The position numbers and the translations under genes were made by a program. Under the pieces are notes generated by a model that searched no databases, was not told the DNA's origin, and was given only the letters and a program-made list of their open reading frames with translations. DNA of 52,354 bases from Actinomadura sp. KC216 (lineage in GTDB: Bacteria; Actinomycetota; Actinomycetes; Streptosporangiales; Streptosporangiaceae), in NCBI RefSeq assembly GCF_004348535.1, contig NZ_SMJX01000017.1:1-52354 (forward strand), written 5' to 3'. Shown in pieces: positions 24,459-34,150 of this stretch; the first letter of the stretch is position 1, and each line of letters starts with the position of its first letter.

Positions 24459-26000
24459 TCAGGGGCGGGGCGAGCAGCCCGTGACGGGCGCGTCGGGCTC
24501 GGCCGGGCGCCCGATCGACGGCATTCCGAGCGAAACGCCCTTCGCGGCCCCGCTCTGACCCTGGCGCGCCTCCCAGGCGTCGCCCGCGCGCGTCCGGCGG
24601 ACGTCCAGCACCGGCTTGTCCGCGACGAGATGGTGCGGCGCTGCATAGGTGACCTCGACGGAGACCATGTCGCCGGGCCGGACCGGCTCGTCCGGCGCGC
24701 CGAAGTGCACGAGCCGGTTGTCGGCCGCGCGGCCCGACAGCCGCCGCGTCGCCTGGTCCTTGCGGCCCTCGCCCTCCGCGACCAGGACCTCCAGCGTGCG
24801 GCCGAGCTGCTTCTTGTTCTCCGCCCACGAGATCTCCTCCTGGACGGCGATGAGCCGCTCGTACCTCTCCTGGACGACCTCCTTCGGCAGCTGGCCGTCC
24901 ATGGTCGCGGCCGGGGTGCCGGGACGCTTGGAGTACTGGAACGTGAACGCCGACGCGAACCGCGCCTCCCGCACCACGTGCAGCGTCTCCTCGAAGTCGG
25001 CGTCGGTCTCGCCGGGGAAGCCCACGATGATGTCGGTCGTGATCGCCGCGTCCGGGATCGCGGCCCGGACCTTCTCGATGATGCCGAGGTAGCGCTCCTG
25101 GCGGTACGAGCGGCGCATCGCGCGCAGCACCGCGTCCGACCCGGACTGCAGCGGCATGTGCAGCGAGGGCATCACGTTCGGCGTCTCGGCCATGGCGGCG
25201 ATGACGTCGTCGGTGAAGTCCTTGGGGTGCGGCGAGGTGAACCGGACCCGCTCCAGCCCTTCGACGCCGCCGCACGCCCGCAGCAGCCCCGCGAACGCGG
25301 ACTGCCCGCTGGACGTCATCGACCGCACCTCGTCGGGCGCGTCGGCCAGGGCCCCGAAGCCGGAGCCGTAGGCGTTGACGTTCTGGCCCAGCAGCGTGAT
25401 CTCCAGGACGCCGTCGGCGACCAGCGCCTCGACCTCCGCGAGGATCTCGCCGGGGCGGCGGTCCTTCTCCTTGCCGCGCAGCGACGGGACGATGCAGAAC
25501 GTGCACGTGTTGTTGCAGCCGACCGAGATCGACACCCACGCCGCGTACGGGGACTCCCGGCGCGTCGGCAGCGTCGACGGGAACGTCACCAGCGACTCTT
25601 CGATCTCGACCTGCGCCTCGTCCTGGACGCGGGCCCGCTCCAGCAGCGCGGGCAGCGACCCGATGTTGTGGGTGCCGAACACCACGTCCACCCAGGGGGC
25701 GCGCTTGACGATGGTGTCGCGGTCCTTCTGCGCGAGGCAGCCGCCCACGGCGATCTGCATGCCGGGATGGCCGTCCTTGACCGGACGCAGATGCCCCAGG
25801 TTGCCGTAGAGGCGGTTGTCGGCGTTCTCCCGCACCGCGCACGTGTTGAACACGACCACGTCGGGTTCGGCGTCCCCGGCGCGCACGTACCCGGCCGATT
25901 CGAGGAGCCCGGACAGCCGCTCGGAGTCGTGGACGTTCATCTGGCACCCGTACGTACGGATCTCGTACGTGCGGGGAGCCGTCTCCATTGGCGCACTCAT
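24459..26000 (-). CDS. miaB: tRNA-2-methylthio-N6-dimethylallyladenosine synthase MiaB
   Basis: The product has 513 residues. It is a radical-SAM methylthiotransferase that converts i6A37 to ms2i6A37 in tRNA. The N-terminal UPF0004 domain binds the auxiliary cluster through Cys19, Cys54 and Cys88. The radical-SAM cluster uses Cys162-x3-Cys166-x2-Cys169 ([14 protein letters not shown]). A TRAM domain follows at about residues 390-450. I prefer the ATG at 26000; a TTG four codons upstream is possible, and neither has a strong ribosome site. Together with miaA it completes the ms2i6A pathway. Confidence 0.96.
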   Translation of the reverse strand: MSAPMETAPRTYEIRTYGCQMNVHDSERLSGLLESAGYVRAGDAEPDVVVFNTCAVRENADNRLYGNLGHLRPVKDGHPGMQIAVGGCLAQKDRDTIVKRAPWVDVVFGTHNIGSLPALLERARVQDEAQVEIEESLVTFPSTLPTRRESPYAAWVSISVGCNNTCTFCIVPSLRGKEKDRRPGEILAEVEALVADGVLEITLLGQNVNAYGSGFGALADAPDEVRSMTSSGQSAFAGLLRACGGVEGLERVRFTSPHPKDFTDDVIAAMAETPNVMPSLHMPLQSGSDAVLRAMRRSYRQERYLGIIEKVRAAIPDAAITTDIIVGFPGETDADFEETLHVVREARFASAFTFQYSKRPGTPAATMDGQLPKEVVQERYERLIAVQEEISWAENKKQLGRTLEVLVAEGEGRKDQATRRLSGRAADNRLVHFGAPDEPVRPGDMVSVEVTYAAPHHLVADKPVLDVRRTRAGDAWEARQGQSGAAKGVSLGMPSIGRPAEPDAPVTGCSPRP

Positions 26001-26188
26001 GACGGTTATCAAGGGTACGGGCCTTACGCTCCATCGCAGAACCGGTAATCGCCCCGGTCACCCCGCCCGTCCGGCCCGCACCGATGATCACACTGCGCCA
26101 CCGCGGACCCCGTTCTACATGGGTTTTCGTGATCGTATCGGTACCGCGCGGCGACTTTCACGCCGCCGCCGATGACGTAAAGTCCGAG

Positions 26189-27004
26189 CGCATGACGGAC
26201 AGCGAAGGCGGGCCCGACCTCACCAAGGACGGGCCGGAGGACCCCATCGAGCCGGCCGCCGCGGGTGACCGGCCTCTCGTCGTGGTCGAGAACGTCAACA
26301 AGCACTTCGGCGAGCTGCACGTCCTGAAGGACATCAACCTCACGGTCGACCCGGGCGAGGTCGTCGTCGTCATCGGCCCGTCCGGCGGCGGGAAGTCCAC
26401 CCTGTGCCGGGCGATCAACCGGCTGGAGCCCATCGACAACGGGAAGATCCTGCTGGACGGCAAGGAGCTGCCGAAGGAGGGCAAGGAGCTGGCGAAGCTC
26501 CGCGCCGACGTGGGCATGGTGTTCCAGTCGTTCAACCTGTTCGCCCACAAGACGATCCTGGACAATGTCACGCTCGGGCCGATCAAGGTCCGCAAGCAGG
26601 GCAGGCAGGAGTCCGAGAAGCACGCGATGGAGCTGCTGGACCGGGTCGGCATCGCCAACCAGGCCCACAAGTACCCCGCCCAGCTGTCGGGCGGCCAGCA
26701 GCAGCGGGCCGCGATCGCGCGCTCCCTGGCGATGCGGCCCAAGGTCATGCTCTTCGACGAGCCCACCTCGGCGCTGGACCCGGAGATGGTCAACGAGGTC
26801 CTCGACGTCATGACCGGCCTGGCCCGCGAGGGCATGACGATGATCGTCGTCACGCACGAGATGGGGTTCGCGCGGAGGGCGGCGCGGAAGGTCGTGTTCA
26901 TGGCGGACGGACAGATCGTGGAAGAGAACACTCCCGACGAGTTCTTCACCAACGCGCGCACCGAGCGCGCCAAAGACTTCCTGTCAAAGATCCTCACGCA
27001 CTGA
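26189..27004 (+). CDS. gluA: Glutamate ABC transporter ATP-binding protein
   Basis: The product has 271 residues. It is the ATPase of a polar amino-acid importer. It shows Walker [10 protein letters not shown], the Q-loop [14 protein letters not shown], the signature [15 protein letters not shown] and Walker [16 protein letters not shown], all in the glutamate/glutamine (GluA/GlnQ) style. A 20-residue acidic N-terminal extension precedes the domain. The ATG at 26189 has no strong ribosome site; a -10-like TAAAGT stands nine bases upstream. Order gluA-gluB-gluC-gluD is the actinobacterial arrangement. Confidence 0.95.
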   Translation, partial: RMTDSEGGPDLTKDGPEDPIEPAAAGDRPLVVVENVNKHFGELHVLKDINLTVDPGEVVVVIGPSGGGKSTLCRAINRLEPIDNGKILLDGKELPKEGKELAKLRADVGMVFQSFNLFAHKTILDNVTLGPIKVRKQGRQESEKHAMELLDRVGIANQAHKYPAQLSGGQQQRAAIARSLAMRPKVMLFDEPTSALDPEMVNEVLDVMTGLAREGMTMIVVTHEMGFARRAARKVVFMADGQIVEENTPDEFFTNARTERAKDFLSKILTH

Positions 27005-27112
27005 ATCGGTTTCGTTCCGGCGTGCCCGCACGGGGTCTGGATCATCCGGCCACAGGACGGCGATGATGGACCGGCCGCGGGGCGCCGCCAGAGAGCAGAG
27101 GTAGGACGAGAG

Positions 27113-27982
27113 ATGCGAGTACGTCGTTTCGGCGCCCTGATCGGGGCGGGGATGGCGCTGTCACTGGCGATCAGTGCGTGTGGCAGCGACACCGAGAAGA
27201 CCGAGGCCAAGACCGTCGTCCAGAAGGCCAAGGACGACAAGAAGCTGACCATCGGCATCAAGTACGACCAGCCGGGGCTCGGCCTGAAGAAGCCGGACGG
27301 CACCTTCGACGGCTTCGACGTCGACGTCGCCAAGTACGTCGCCAAGCAGCTCGGCGTCCCGGAGAACGGCATCACGTTCAAGGAGACGACCTCGGCGAAC
27401 CGCGAGGCGTTCATCGGCGGCGGCCAGGTCGACCTGATCTTCGCCACGTACTCCATCACGGAGGCGCGCAAGGCCCAGGTGACCTTCGGCGGCCCGTACT
27501 ACGTCGCCCACCAGGACACGCTGGTCGCCGCCGACAACAACGACATCAAGACCACGAAGGACCTCAAGGGCAAGAAGCTCTGCAAGGCGGCCGGGTCGAA
27601 CTCCTTCCGCCGCATCACCGAGGGCCCGCCGGACGGCAAGCTCAACATCCAGGGCGTCAACCTGGTGGACGCCGGCAGCTACTCCGAGTGCGTGAGCAAG
27701 CTGAAGGCGGGCGCGCTCGACGCGGTCAGCACCGACGACCTGATCATCGCCGGGTTCGCCACCCAGCAGAAGGGCTCCTTCAAGGTCATCAACGACCCCT
27801 TCACCGACGAGAAGTACGGCGTCGGCATCAAGAAGGGCGACACCGAGACCTGCGAGGCCGTCAACAAGGCCATCGCCCAGATGTACTCCGACGGCACCGC
27901 CAAGACCCTGCTGGAGAAGCACTTCTCCGGCGCCGGGCTGCAGCTGGTCACGACCGTCCCGCAGATGGAGGGCTGCGCCTGA
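27113..27982 (+). CDS. gluB: Glutamate-binding lipoprotein of the GluABCD importer
   Basis: The product has 289 residues. The signal peptide ends in the lipobox ISAC (Cys23), so it is anchored outside the membrane. The SBP_bac_3 domain shows KLTIGIKYDQPGLGLKKPDG, FDGFDVDVAKYVAKQLG, LIFATYSITEARKAQVTFGG and a C-terminal pair of cysteines (SECVSK, TETCEAVNK). It delivers glutamate (or a related acidic amino acid) to GluC/GluD. AGGACGAG lies before the ATG. The 193-base gap to gluC contains two strong hairpins. Confidence 0.95.
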   Translation: MRVRRFGALIGAGMALSLAISACGSDTEKTEAKTVVQKAKDDKKLTIGIKYDQPGLGLKKPDGTFDGFDVDVAKYVAKQLGVPENGITFKETTSANREAFIGGGQVDLIFATYSITEARKAQVTFGGPYYVAHQDTLVAADNNDIKTTKDLKGKKLCKAAGSNSFRRITEGPPDGKLNIQGVNLVDAGSYSECVSKLKAGALDAVSTDDLIIAGFATQQKGSFKVINDPFTDEKYGVGIKKGDTETCEAVNKAIAQMYSDGTAKTLLEKHFSGAGLQLVTTVPQMEGCA

Positions 27983-28020
27983 TCGGCGGGCCGCGCCAGG
28001 TCCGCGGACTGCGCCCGGTC

Positions 28021-28057
28021 CGCGGGCCCCGGTTCGCGGGCCCCGGTTCGCGGGCCG
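28021..28057. repeat. Short tandem repeat in the gluB-gluC intergene
   Basis: The 14-base unit CGCGGGCCCCGGTT occurs twice in tandem (28021-28034, 28035-28048) with a partial third copy. It lies between the gluB stop and the hairpins at 28078-28135. Confidence 0.7.
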
Positions 28058-28077
28058 TGCCCGCCGCCCGCCGCCAT

Positions 28078-28095
28078 GCGTGACGTCCGTCACGC
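28078..28095 (+). promoter_or_regulatory. First gluB 3' hairpin
   Basis: GCGTGAC and GTCACGC form a perfect 7-base stem with a GTCC tetraloop. It is directly followed by a longer hairpin (28094-28135), sharing two bases. Confidence 0.55.
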
Positions 28096-28135
28096 CGGCG
28101 CGTCCCCGGGACACCGTTCCCCGGGGCGCGCCGGC
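28094..28135 (+). promoter_or_regulatory. Long gluB 3' hairpin, likely mRNA-stability or attenuation element
   Basis: A nine-base outer stem (GCCGGCGCG / CGCGCCGGC) continues through a G-U pair, three pairs, one mismatch and four more pairs to a six-base loop. Hairpins after the binding-protein gene often protect its mRNA and reduce read-through into the permeases, giving excess binding protein. That role here is inferred from position. Confidence 0.6.
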
Positions 28136-28175
28136 CTGGCCCGACAGTGCTGGAACGCCATGAAACAGCTGAGCC

Positions 28176-28859
28176 ATGTTTGATTTCGGCCCGTTCTTCG
28201 ACAACATCGACGAGATCCTCGACGGGTTCCGGGCGACCATCTTCCTGGCGGCCGCCGCCGCAGTGCTCTCCCTGATCATCGGCACGATCCTGGCGAGCTT
28301 CCGGGTCTCCCCCGTCCCCGTGCTGCGCGCGTTCGGCACGGGCTACGTCAACATCGTGCGGAACACGCCGCTCACCCTCGTGCTGCTGATGTGCAGCCTG
28401 GGCCTCAACGACATCCTCGCGCTGAAGTTCTCCGAGGACACCTCCACCACGTACTACTGGTGGGCGGTCCTCGGCCTCTCGGCCTACACCGGGGCGTTCG
28501 TCTGCGAGACGCTCCGGGCGGGGATCAACACCGTCCCGCTGGGGCAGGCGGAGGCGGCGCGCTCGATCGGCCTGACCTTCAACCAGTCGCTCCGCATGAT
28601 CATCCTGCCGCAGGCCTTCCGGTCGATCATCGCCCCGCTGGGCAGCGTGCTGATCGCGATGATCAAGAACACGACGGTGGCGGCCGCGGCGAGCTACGCC
28701 GAGGTGGCGCTGGTCACCAAGACGATCGTGGACAAGCCCAGCTTCGCGAGCGGCGTCATCCCGCTGTTCCTCGGCGTGGCCATCGGCTTCCTGATCCTCA
28801 CCCTGCCGACCGGATACTTCTTCGGCTGGCTCGCGAAGCGGATGGCGGTGGCTCGATGA
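28176..28859 (+). CDS. gluC: Glutamate ABC transporter permease
   Basis: The product has 227 residues and five predicted transmembrane helices. HEQRo/His-Glu family features include the NIVRNTPLTLVLLM segment, ETLRAGINTVPLGQAEAARSIGL (the EAA loop that contacts GluA) and IILPQAFRSIIAPLGSVLI. The start codon is ATG 28176, with only a weak ribosome site. Its stop overlaps the gluD start by four bases (ATGA). Confidence 0.94.
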   Translation: MFDFGPFFDNIDEILDGFRATIFLAAAAAVLSLIIGTILASFRVSPVPVLRAFGTGYVNIVRNTPLTLVLLMCSLGLNDILALKFSEDTSTTYYWWAVLGLSAYTGAFVCETLRAGINTVPLGQAEAARSIGLTFNQSLRMIILPQAFRSIIAPLGSVLIAMIKNTTVAAAASYAEVALVTKTIVDKPSFASGVIPLFLGVAIGFLILTLPTGYFFGWLAKRMAVAR

Positions 28860-29839
28860 GCAAGGAAGCGACCGTACTCTTCGACATCCCCGGGCCGCGG
28901 GCGCGCGCGCGGAACAGGATGCTGACCGTCGGCATGTCGGTGGTGTTCGCCGCCATCTTCGCCGCCCTGGTCTGGCGCCTGTACGACAAGAACCAGTTCG
29001 AGGCGAAGCTCTGGACGCCGTTCACCGAGTGGACGGTCTGGCGCCACCTGCTCCTGCCCGGCCTGCTGAACACGCTGAAGGCGGCCGCCCTCGCGACCGT
29101 CCTGGCGCTGCTGTTCGGCGCGGTGTTCGGCCTGGCCCGGCTGTCGGACCACTGGTGGATCAGGGTCCCCGCCGGGATCGTCGTCGAGTTCTTCCGCGGC
29201 ATCCCGCTGCTGATCCTGATCTTCCTGGCGTTCTTCGTCCCGAACAAGATCAGCCCGGAGATCGCCGAGTCGCCGCTCGGGCAGGCGCAGCGGCTGTCGG
29301 TGGACTACTTCTTCTCGATCTTCGGGGTGGAGAGCAACGCCGGCATCGTCACCGTCCCCGCGTTCGCCGCGGTCGTATTCGGCCTGACGATGTACAACGG
29401 CTCCGTGCTCGCCGAGGTGGTGCGCGCGGGCGTCCTGTCGATCCCGAAGGGGCAGTCGGAGGCCGCCTACTCCGTCGGGCTGCGCAAGAACGGCGTGATG
29501 CGGCTCGTGCTGCTGCCGCAGGCCGTCACCGTGATGATGCCGGCGATCGTGAGCCAGATCGTCGTCCTGCTCAAGGACACGGCGCTCGGGTTCATCATCG
29601 CCTACGGCGAGTTCCTGCAGGCCGGATTCAAGCAGGTCCCCGCCAACTACCACAACAACGTCCTGCAGGCGGGCATCATCGTCGCGATCATCTACATCGC
29701 GATCAACATGTCCCTGAGCCGGTTCGCGACCTGGCTGGAGCGCCGCAGCCGCCGCAGCCGCAAGACGTCCGCCAAGACCCTGGAGGCGGGCGGTCCGCCG
29801 CCGGTCCCGGGCGTGGGGGTCACCCAGCAGATCGTCTGA
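28856..29839 (+). CDS. gluD: Glutamate ABC transporter permease
   Basis: The product has 327 residues. It has a longer N-terminus than gluC, then about five transmembrane helices, the EFFRGIPLLILIFLAFFVP block and the ATPase-contact loop GVLSIPKGQSEAAYSVGLRKNG. The C-terminal tail is basic and Pro/Gly-rich (LERRSRRSRKTSAKTLEAGG). It is translationally coupled to gluC and is followed by a strong terminator. Confidence 0.94.
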   Translation: MSKEATVLFDIPGPRARARNRMLTVGMSVVFAAIFAALVWRLYDKNQFEAKLWTPFTEWTVWRHLLLPGLLNTLKAAALATVLALLFGAVFGLARLSDHWWIRVPAGIVVEFFRGIPLLILIFLAFFVPNKISPEIAESPLGQAQRLSVDYFFSIFGVESNAGIVTVPAFAAVVFGLTMYNGSVLAEVVRAGVLSIPKGQSEAAYSVGLRKNGVMRLVLLPQAVTVMMPAIVSQIVVLLKDTALGFIIAYGEFLQAGFKQVPANYHNNVLQAGIIVAIIYIAINMSLSRFATWLERRSRRSRKTSAKTLEAGGPPPVPGVGVTQQIV

Positions 29840-29865
29840 CTCCCGCCCGCCGTGTCCACCGTGAG

Positions 29866-29891
29866 GGGCGCCGCCGGTTCCGGCGGCGCCC
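29866..29891 (+). terminator. Terminator of the gluABCD operon
   Basis: GGGCGCCGCCGG and CCGGCGGCGCCC are perfectly complementary over 12 bases with only TT between them, so the inner pairs must open to form the loop. It lies 27 bases after the gluD stop. Confidence 0.75.
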
Positions 29892-30066
29892 TCGCCGTTA
29901 CGGCGGTGGTCGTCCGCGGCGCGCGGGCTCCGATGGACGTTCGGGGACGAGCGGGCCGCCGGTACCGGAGTTGACCATGAGGCCCCGGTGGCCTGCAGAT
30001 ATCTTTCCGAGTTCAAACGGCCCGTCATGGCCCCAACCCGTCCCCGTATGCGGGACGATTCCTGGT

Positions 30067-32166
30067 ATGACCGCTCGTGCGACCCTCCCTTACGGCTCCT
30101 GGCCTTCCCCCATCTCCGCGGCCGACGTCGCCCGCGCCCGGCTGCGCCTCAGCTTCCCCACCGTCGCGGGCAACGACGTGTGGTGGCAGGAGACGCGGCC
30201 CGAGGAGGGCGGGCGGACGACGGTCATCCATCTCAAGGGCGGTCACCGCACCGAACTGCTTCAGGCGCCTTGGGACGCGCGTACGCGCGTCCACGAGTAC
30301 GGCGGGCGGTCGTACCTGACGGTGCACGGCGAGGGCGGTCTCTCGATCGTGTTCGCCAACTACGAGGACCAGCGGCTCCACCGCCTCGACGAGGGCGACC
30401 CGAAGCCGTACCCGCTGACTCCCGAACCGGCCGTCCCGGCGGGGCTGCGGTACGCCGACTTCGTCCTGTCCCCCGACGGGACGGAGATCTGGTGCGTCTG
30501 CGAGGGCCACATCGCCACCCCCCAGGAGACGCCGGAGGCCACGGGCGCGGGAACGGACACGAGCACAGGCGGCGGCGCGGGCACGGGCACGGGGGACTCT
30601 GCGGCGGGGGGCGCGGAGCCGCGGGCCGCCACGGACGACAAGCCCGTCACCATGGGCATCAGGCGCGCGATCGTCGCCGTCCCCCTGGACGGCAGCGCCG
30701 CCGAGAACGCGGGCGCGATCCGCGAGCTGGTCACCGGCGCCGACTTCTACGCCTCCCCCTCACCGTCCCCGAGCGGCGGGCACCTGGCCTGGGTGCAGTG
30801 GAACCACCCGCGCATGCCGTGGGACGGCACCGAGGTGCGCGTCGCGGCGATCGAGAACGGCACCACGGTCGCGCCCCGGACCGTCAAGGGCGGGCTCACC
30901 GAGTCGGCGCTCGCGCCGGTGTGGCGCGACGACAGCTCCCTGTACGTCATCTCCGACTGGCCGGGCTGGTGGAACATCTACCAGGTCGGCCTGCACGGCG
31001 AGTCGCCGCAGGCGCTGTACCCGGCGGAGGAGGAGTTCGCCGGGCCGCTGTGGCAGCTCGGCGGCATGCCCTACGCGCTGCTCGGCGACGGGCGCCTCGC
31101 CGTCCTGCACGGCGAGGGGAACCTGCGCCTCGGCGTCTACGACCCCGAGACGCTGGAGCTCGTCGACCTGGAGGTCCCCTACGAGCACTGGCAGACCCAG
31201 CTGTCCACGGACGGGACGACGATCGTCGGCATCGCGGGCGGTCCCGACCTGCCGACGTCCGTGGTCCGGGTCGACACCACCACCGGGCGCGTCGAGGGGC
31301 TGCGCCGGGAGCTGGCCGAGCTGCCCGACGTCGCGTACCTGTCCAAGCCGCGCGCCGAGCGCCTCGACGGGCCGTTCGGACGCCCCGTCCACGCCTACGT
31401 CTACCCGCCGACCAACCCGGAGGCGGTCGCGCCGGAGGGCGAGCTGCCGCCGTACGTGGTGTTCGTGCACGGCGGGCCGACGGGCCGCGCCTCCACGGTG
31501 CTCAATCTGGAACGGGCGTTCTTCACCAGCCGCGGCATCGGCGTCATCGAGGTCAACTACGGCGGGTCCACCGGCTACGGCCGCGCCTACCGCGAGCGGC
31601 TGCGCCGCCAGTGGGGCGTCGTCGACGTGGAGGACGCCGTCGCCGCCGCGCAGGCCCTCGTGGACGGCGGCATCGCCGACCCGGCCCGCCTCGCCATCCG
31701 CGGCAACTCCGCGGGCGGCTGGACGACGCTCTCCGCCATCACCCAGACGGAGGTGTTCAAGGCCGCCACGTCCTACTTCGGGGTCAGCGAGCTGCAGAGC
31801 TTCGTCAAGGCCACGCACGACTTCGAGTCGCGGTACCTGTTCGGCCTGATCGGGCCGCTGCCCGGCTTCGAGCGCGCCTACGAGGAGCGGTCGCCGCTGA
31901 ACAACGCCGACCGGACGGCGTGCCCCGTCCTGCTCCTCCAGGGCCTCAACGACCCCGTGGTGCCGCCGGACCAGTCCGAGCGCTTCGCGGCGGCGCTGGC
32001 GGCGAAGAAGATGCCGTACGCGTACCTCACGTTCGAGGGCGAGTCGCACGGCTTCCGGCGCGCCGACACCGTCATCCGCTGCCTGGAGTCCGAGCTGGCC
32101 TTCTACGGCCAGACCCTCGGCTTCAAGCCCCGCGGCGTCGCCCCCATCGACCTGACCGTCGGCTAG
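30067..32166 (+). CDS. S9 family serine peptidase (dipeptidyl/acylaminoacyl peptidase type)
   Basis: The product has 699 residues. An N-terminal beta-propeller (about 20-400) is followed by an alpha/beta-hydrolase catalytic domain. The nucleophile is Ser548 in RGNSAGGWTTL; the acid is the Asp of GLNDPVVPP and the base the His of GESHGFRRAD. HGGPTGRA forms the oxyanion region. Such enzymes cleave short peptides in the cytoplasm; there is no signal peptide. About residues 150-195 form a Gly/Thr/Ala-rich insertion inside the propeller. The ATG at 30067 starts the conserved N-terminus (LPYGSWPSPISAADVARARL). It stands alone between the glu operon and the convergent rny. Confidence 0.93.
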   Translation: MTARATLPYGSWPSPISAADVARARLRLSFPTVAGNDVWWQETRPEEGGRTTVIHLKGGHRTELLQAPWDARTRVHEYGGRSYLTVHGEGGLSIVFANYEDQRLHRLDEGDPKPYPLTPEPAVPAGLRYADFVLSPDGTEIWCVCEGHIATPQETPEATGAGTDTSTGGGAGTGTGDSAAGGAEPRAATDDKPVTMGIRRAIVAVPLDGSAAENAGAIRELVTGADFYASPSPSPSGGHLAWVQWNHPRMPWDGTEVRVAAIENGTTVAPRTVKGGLTESALAPVWRDDSSLYVISDWPGWWNIYQVGLHGESPQALYPAEEEFAGPLWQLGGMPYALLGDGRLAVLHGEGNLRLGVYDPETLELVDLEVPYEHWQTQLSTDGTTIVGIAGGPDLPTSVVRVDTTTGRVEGLRRELAELPDVAYLSKPRAERLDGPFGRPVHAYVYPPTNPEAVAPEGELPPYVVFVHGGPTGRASTVLNLERAFFTSRGIGVIEVNYGGSTGYGRAYRERLRRQWGVVDVEDAVAAAQALVDGGIADPARLAIRGNSAGGWTTLSAITQTEVFKAATSYFGVSELQSFVKATHDFESRYLFGLIGPLPGFERAYEERSPLNNADRTACPVLLLQGLNDPVVPPDQSERFAAALAAKKMPYAYLTFEGESHGFRRADTVIRCLESELAFYGQTLGFKPRGVAPIDLTVG

Positions 32167-32214
32167 CCGCCCCGGCGAGCGTCCCGCCCGAAGCCGGGCT
32201 CAGCGGGTCGGCTT

Positions 32215-32230
32215 CCCGCCCCGGGGCGGG
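32215..32230. terminator. Bidirectional terminator between the S9 peptidase and rny
   Basis: CCCGCCCCGGGGCGGG is a perfect 16-base palindrome that folds as a 6-base stem with a CCGG loop. It ends two bases from the rny stop and 50 bases from the peptidase stop. A further AAGCCG/CGGCTT inverted repeat lies just upstream. Confidence 0.55.
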
Positions 32231-32231
32231 G

Positions 32232-33803
32232 TCAGCGGGCGAACTCGATCGCGCGTGACTCGCGGACGACCGTGACGCGGATCTGCCCCGGGTAGGTGAG
32301 CTCGTCCTCGACCTGCTTGGCGATGTCGCGGGCGATGACCTGCGCCTGGATGTCGTCGACGGAGTCGGGCTTGACCATCACGCGGATCTCGCGTCCGGCC
32401 TGCATCGCGAAGACCTTCTCCACGCCGTCGTGCTTCTCGCGGGCGATCTGCTCCAGCCGCTCCAGCCGCTTGACGTACGCCTCCAGGGACTCGCGGCGGG
32501 CACCGGGCCGGCTGCCGCTGATCGCGTCGGCGGCCTGGGTGAGCACGGCCTCGACCGTCCGGACCTCGACCTCGTTGTGGTGCGCCTCGATGGCGTGCAC
32601 GACGTCCTCGTGCTCGCCGTACCGGCGCGCGATCTCGGCGCCGATCAGCGCGTGGCTGCCCTCCACCTCGTGGGTCAGCGCCTTGCCGATGTCGTGCAGC
32701 AGCGTGCACCGCTTCGCGATCTCCACCGGCAGCCGCAGCTCGCTCGCCATGACGCCCGCGAGGTGCGCGGACTCGATCAGGTGCTTCAGCACGTTCTGCC
32801 CGTAGGACGTCCGGTAGCGCAGCTGGCCCAGCAGCGCGATCAGCTCCGGGTGCATGTCGGCGATGCCGACCTCGACCAGCGCGTCCTCGCCTGCCCGGAC
32901 GCACAGCTGCTCCACGTCGCTCTTGCTGCGCTCGTAGATCTCCTCGATGCGCTGCGGGTGGATCCGGCCGTCCAGGACGAGCTTCTCCAGCGTCAGCCGC
33001 CCGACCTCGCGCCGCACCGGGTCGAAGCAGCTCAGCAGCACCGCCTCCGGCGTGTCGTCGATGATCAGGTTCACGCCCGTCGTCGTCTCGAACGCGCGGA
33101 TGTTGCGGCCCTCGCGGCCGATGATGCGGCCCTTCATCTCGTCGCTCGGCAGGTGCAGGACCGAGACGACCGATTCGGCGGTCTGCTCGCTCGCGACCCG
33201 CTGGATCGCCAGCGTCACGATCTTGCGGGCGCGCTTGTCGCCCTCCGCCCGCGCCGCGTTCTCGATCTCCCGGACGATCGGGATGGACTCCCGCTTCGCC
33301 TGGTTCTCGACCGCCGCGACCAGCTCGTTCTTGGCCTGCTCCGCGGTGAGCCCGGCGGCCCGCTCCAGGATCTTGCGCCGTTCCTCCTCGACGCCGTCGA
33401 GCTCCTTCTTGCGGGCCTCAAGGGCCTTCTTCGTCTCGGCGAGGCGCCCGGACCACTCCTCCAGCCGCCGGACCTCGCCGTCGAGGCGCTGCTCGCGCTC
33501 CGCGAGGCGCGCCTCCCGGCGCTCCAGGTCTTCCCGGACGGTTCGCAGTTCGTCGCGGAGGGACCGGCCTTCCGCCTCGGTCTCCGCGCGGGCCTCCGAC
33601 GCGACGCGCTGCGCGTCCCGCTCGGCCTTTTCCAGGACGGCCTGGGCGTTCTGCTCGGCCTTCGCCCTGATCTCGTCGGCCTCGCTCCGGGCCCGGGCCA
33701 CCTCGGCCGCGGCCTTGCCGGGCAGGCCCGGACGCCTCAGCACGACGATCACGAGAGCGACCAGGGCCACCAGCAGCGCTGCACCCAGCAGGACGCTCTC
33801 CAT
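32232..33803 (-). CDS. rny: Ribonuclease Y
   Basis: The product has 523 residues, the standard length. It is a membrane-anchored endoribonuclease that starts bulk mRNA decay. Domains in order: one N-terminal membrane helix (residues 4-22); a long charged coiled coil to about residue 200; a KH domain with [15 protein letters not shown]; and an HD domain with the metal-binding pair His370-Asp371 (LLHDIGKAL). The C-terminal end [12 protein letters not shown] is typical. RNase Y is present only in some actinobacteria, alongside RNase E/G; its location near recA-recX is a known arrangement there. It is separated from recX by a 347-base non-coding gap. Confidence 0.96.
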   Translation of the reverse strand: MESVLLGAALLVALVALVIVVLRRPGLPGKAAAEVARARSEADEIRAKAEQNAQAVLEKAERDAQRVASEARAETEAEGRSLRDELRTVREDLERREARLAEREQRLDGEVRRLEEWSGRLAETKKALEARKKELDGVEEERRKILERAAGLTAEQAKNELVAAVENQAKRESIPIVREIENAARAEGDKRARKIVTLAIQRVASEQTAESVVSVLHLPSDEMKGRIIGREGRNIRAFETTTGVNLIIDDTPEAVLLSCFDPVRREVGRLTLEKLVLDGRIHPQRIEEIYERSKSDVEQLCVRAGEDALVEVGIADMHPELIALLGQLRYRTSYGQNVLKHLIESAHLAGVMASELRLPVEIAKRCTLLHDIGKALTHEVEGSHALIGAEIARRYGEHEDVVHAIEAHHNEVEVRTVEAVLTQAADAISGSRPGARRESLEAYVKRLERLEQIAREKHDGVEKVFAMQAGREIRVMVKPDSVDDIQAQVIARDIAKQVEDELTYPGQIRVTVVRESRAIEFAR

Positions 33804-34150
33804 GAGGCAGATCCTTCCTCGCCGCGGGTCCGTCCGGAGTCGGGACCCTGCCTAGCGAGGATTTACTCGCGTCCAGCGGACGGCCGGAGACAGGCCAACG
33901 CCGGGCCGCGCACCGCGCGCGCCACCGATGACCCAGGCCGAATCCGGTCGACGAACGTGTCCTGTATGCCTCTCAGCTGCTGGAACGTGCTCGGTCGTAT
34001 GACAATCCGCGAGACGCGGAGTAACTCCTCACTGCCGTAACGGTAAGCGGCACAGAGGTAATGAGCAAGCAAACGCAGGGCATTCCGGACTAACCGAACG
34101 TCAGCGTAAGTCCTTTCTTACCGCGCTCCTTGCGGGCTCTTCTCCTCCGG
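33804..34150. other. Non-coding region between recX and rny
   Basis: The 347 bases are less GC-rich than the genes on either side. A 69-codon minus-strand ORF (33863-34072) has poor third-position GC bias and is not credible. The stretch probably holds the rny promoter. I see no RNA gene in it. Confidence 0.5.

Noticed and set aside
33863..34072. 69-codon minus-strand ORF upstream of rny
   Set aside because: Third-position GC is low for this genome, there is no ribosome site and the product has no recognisable domain.
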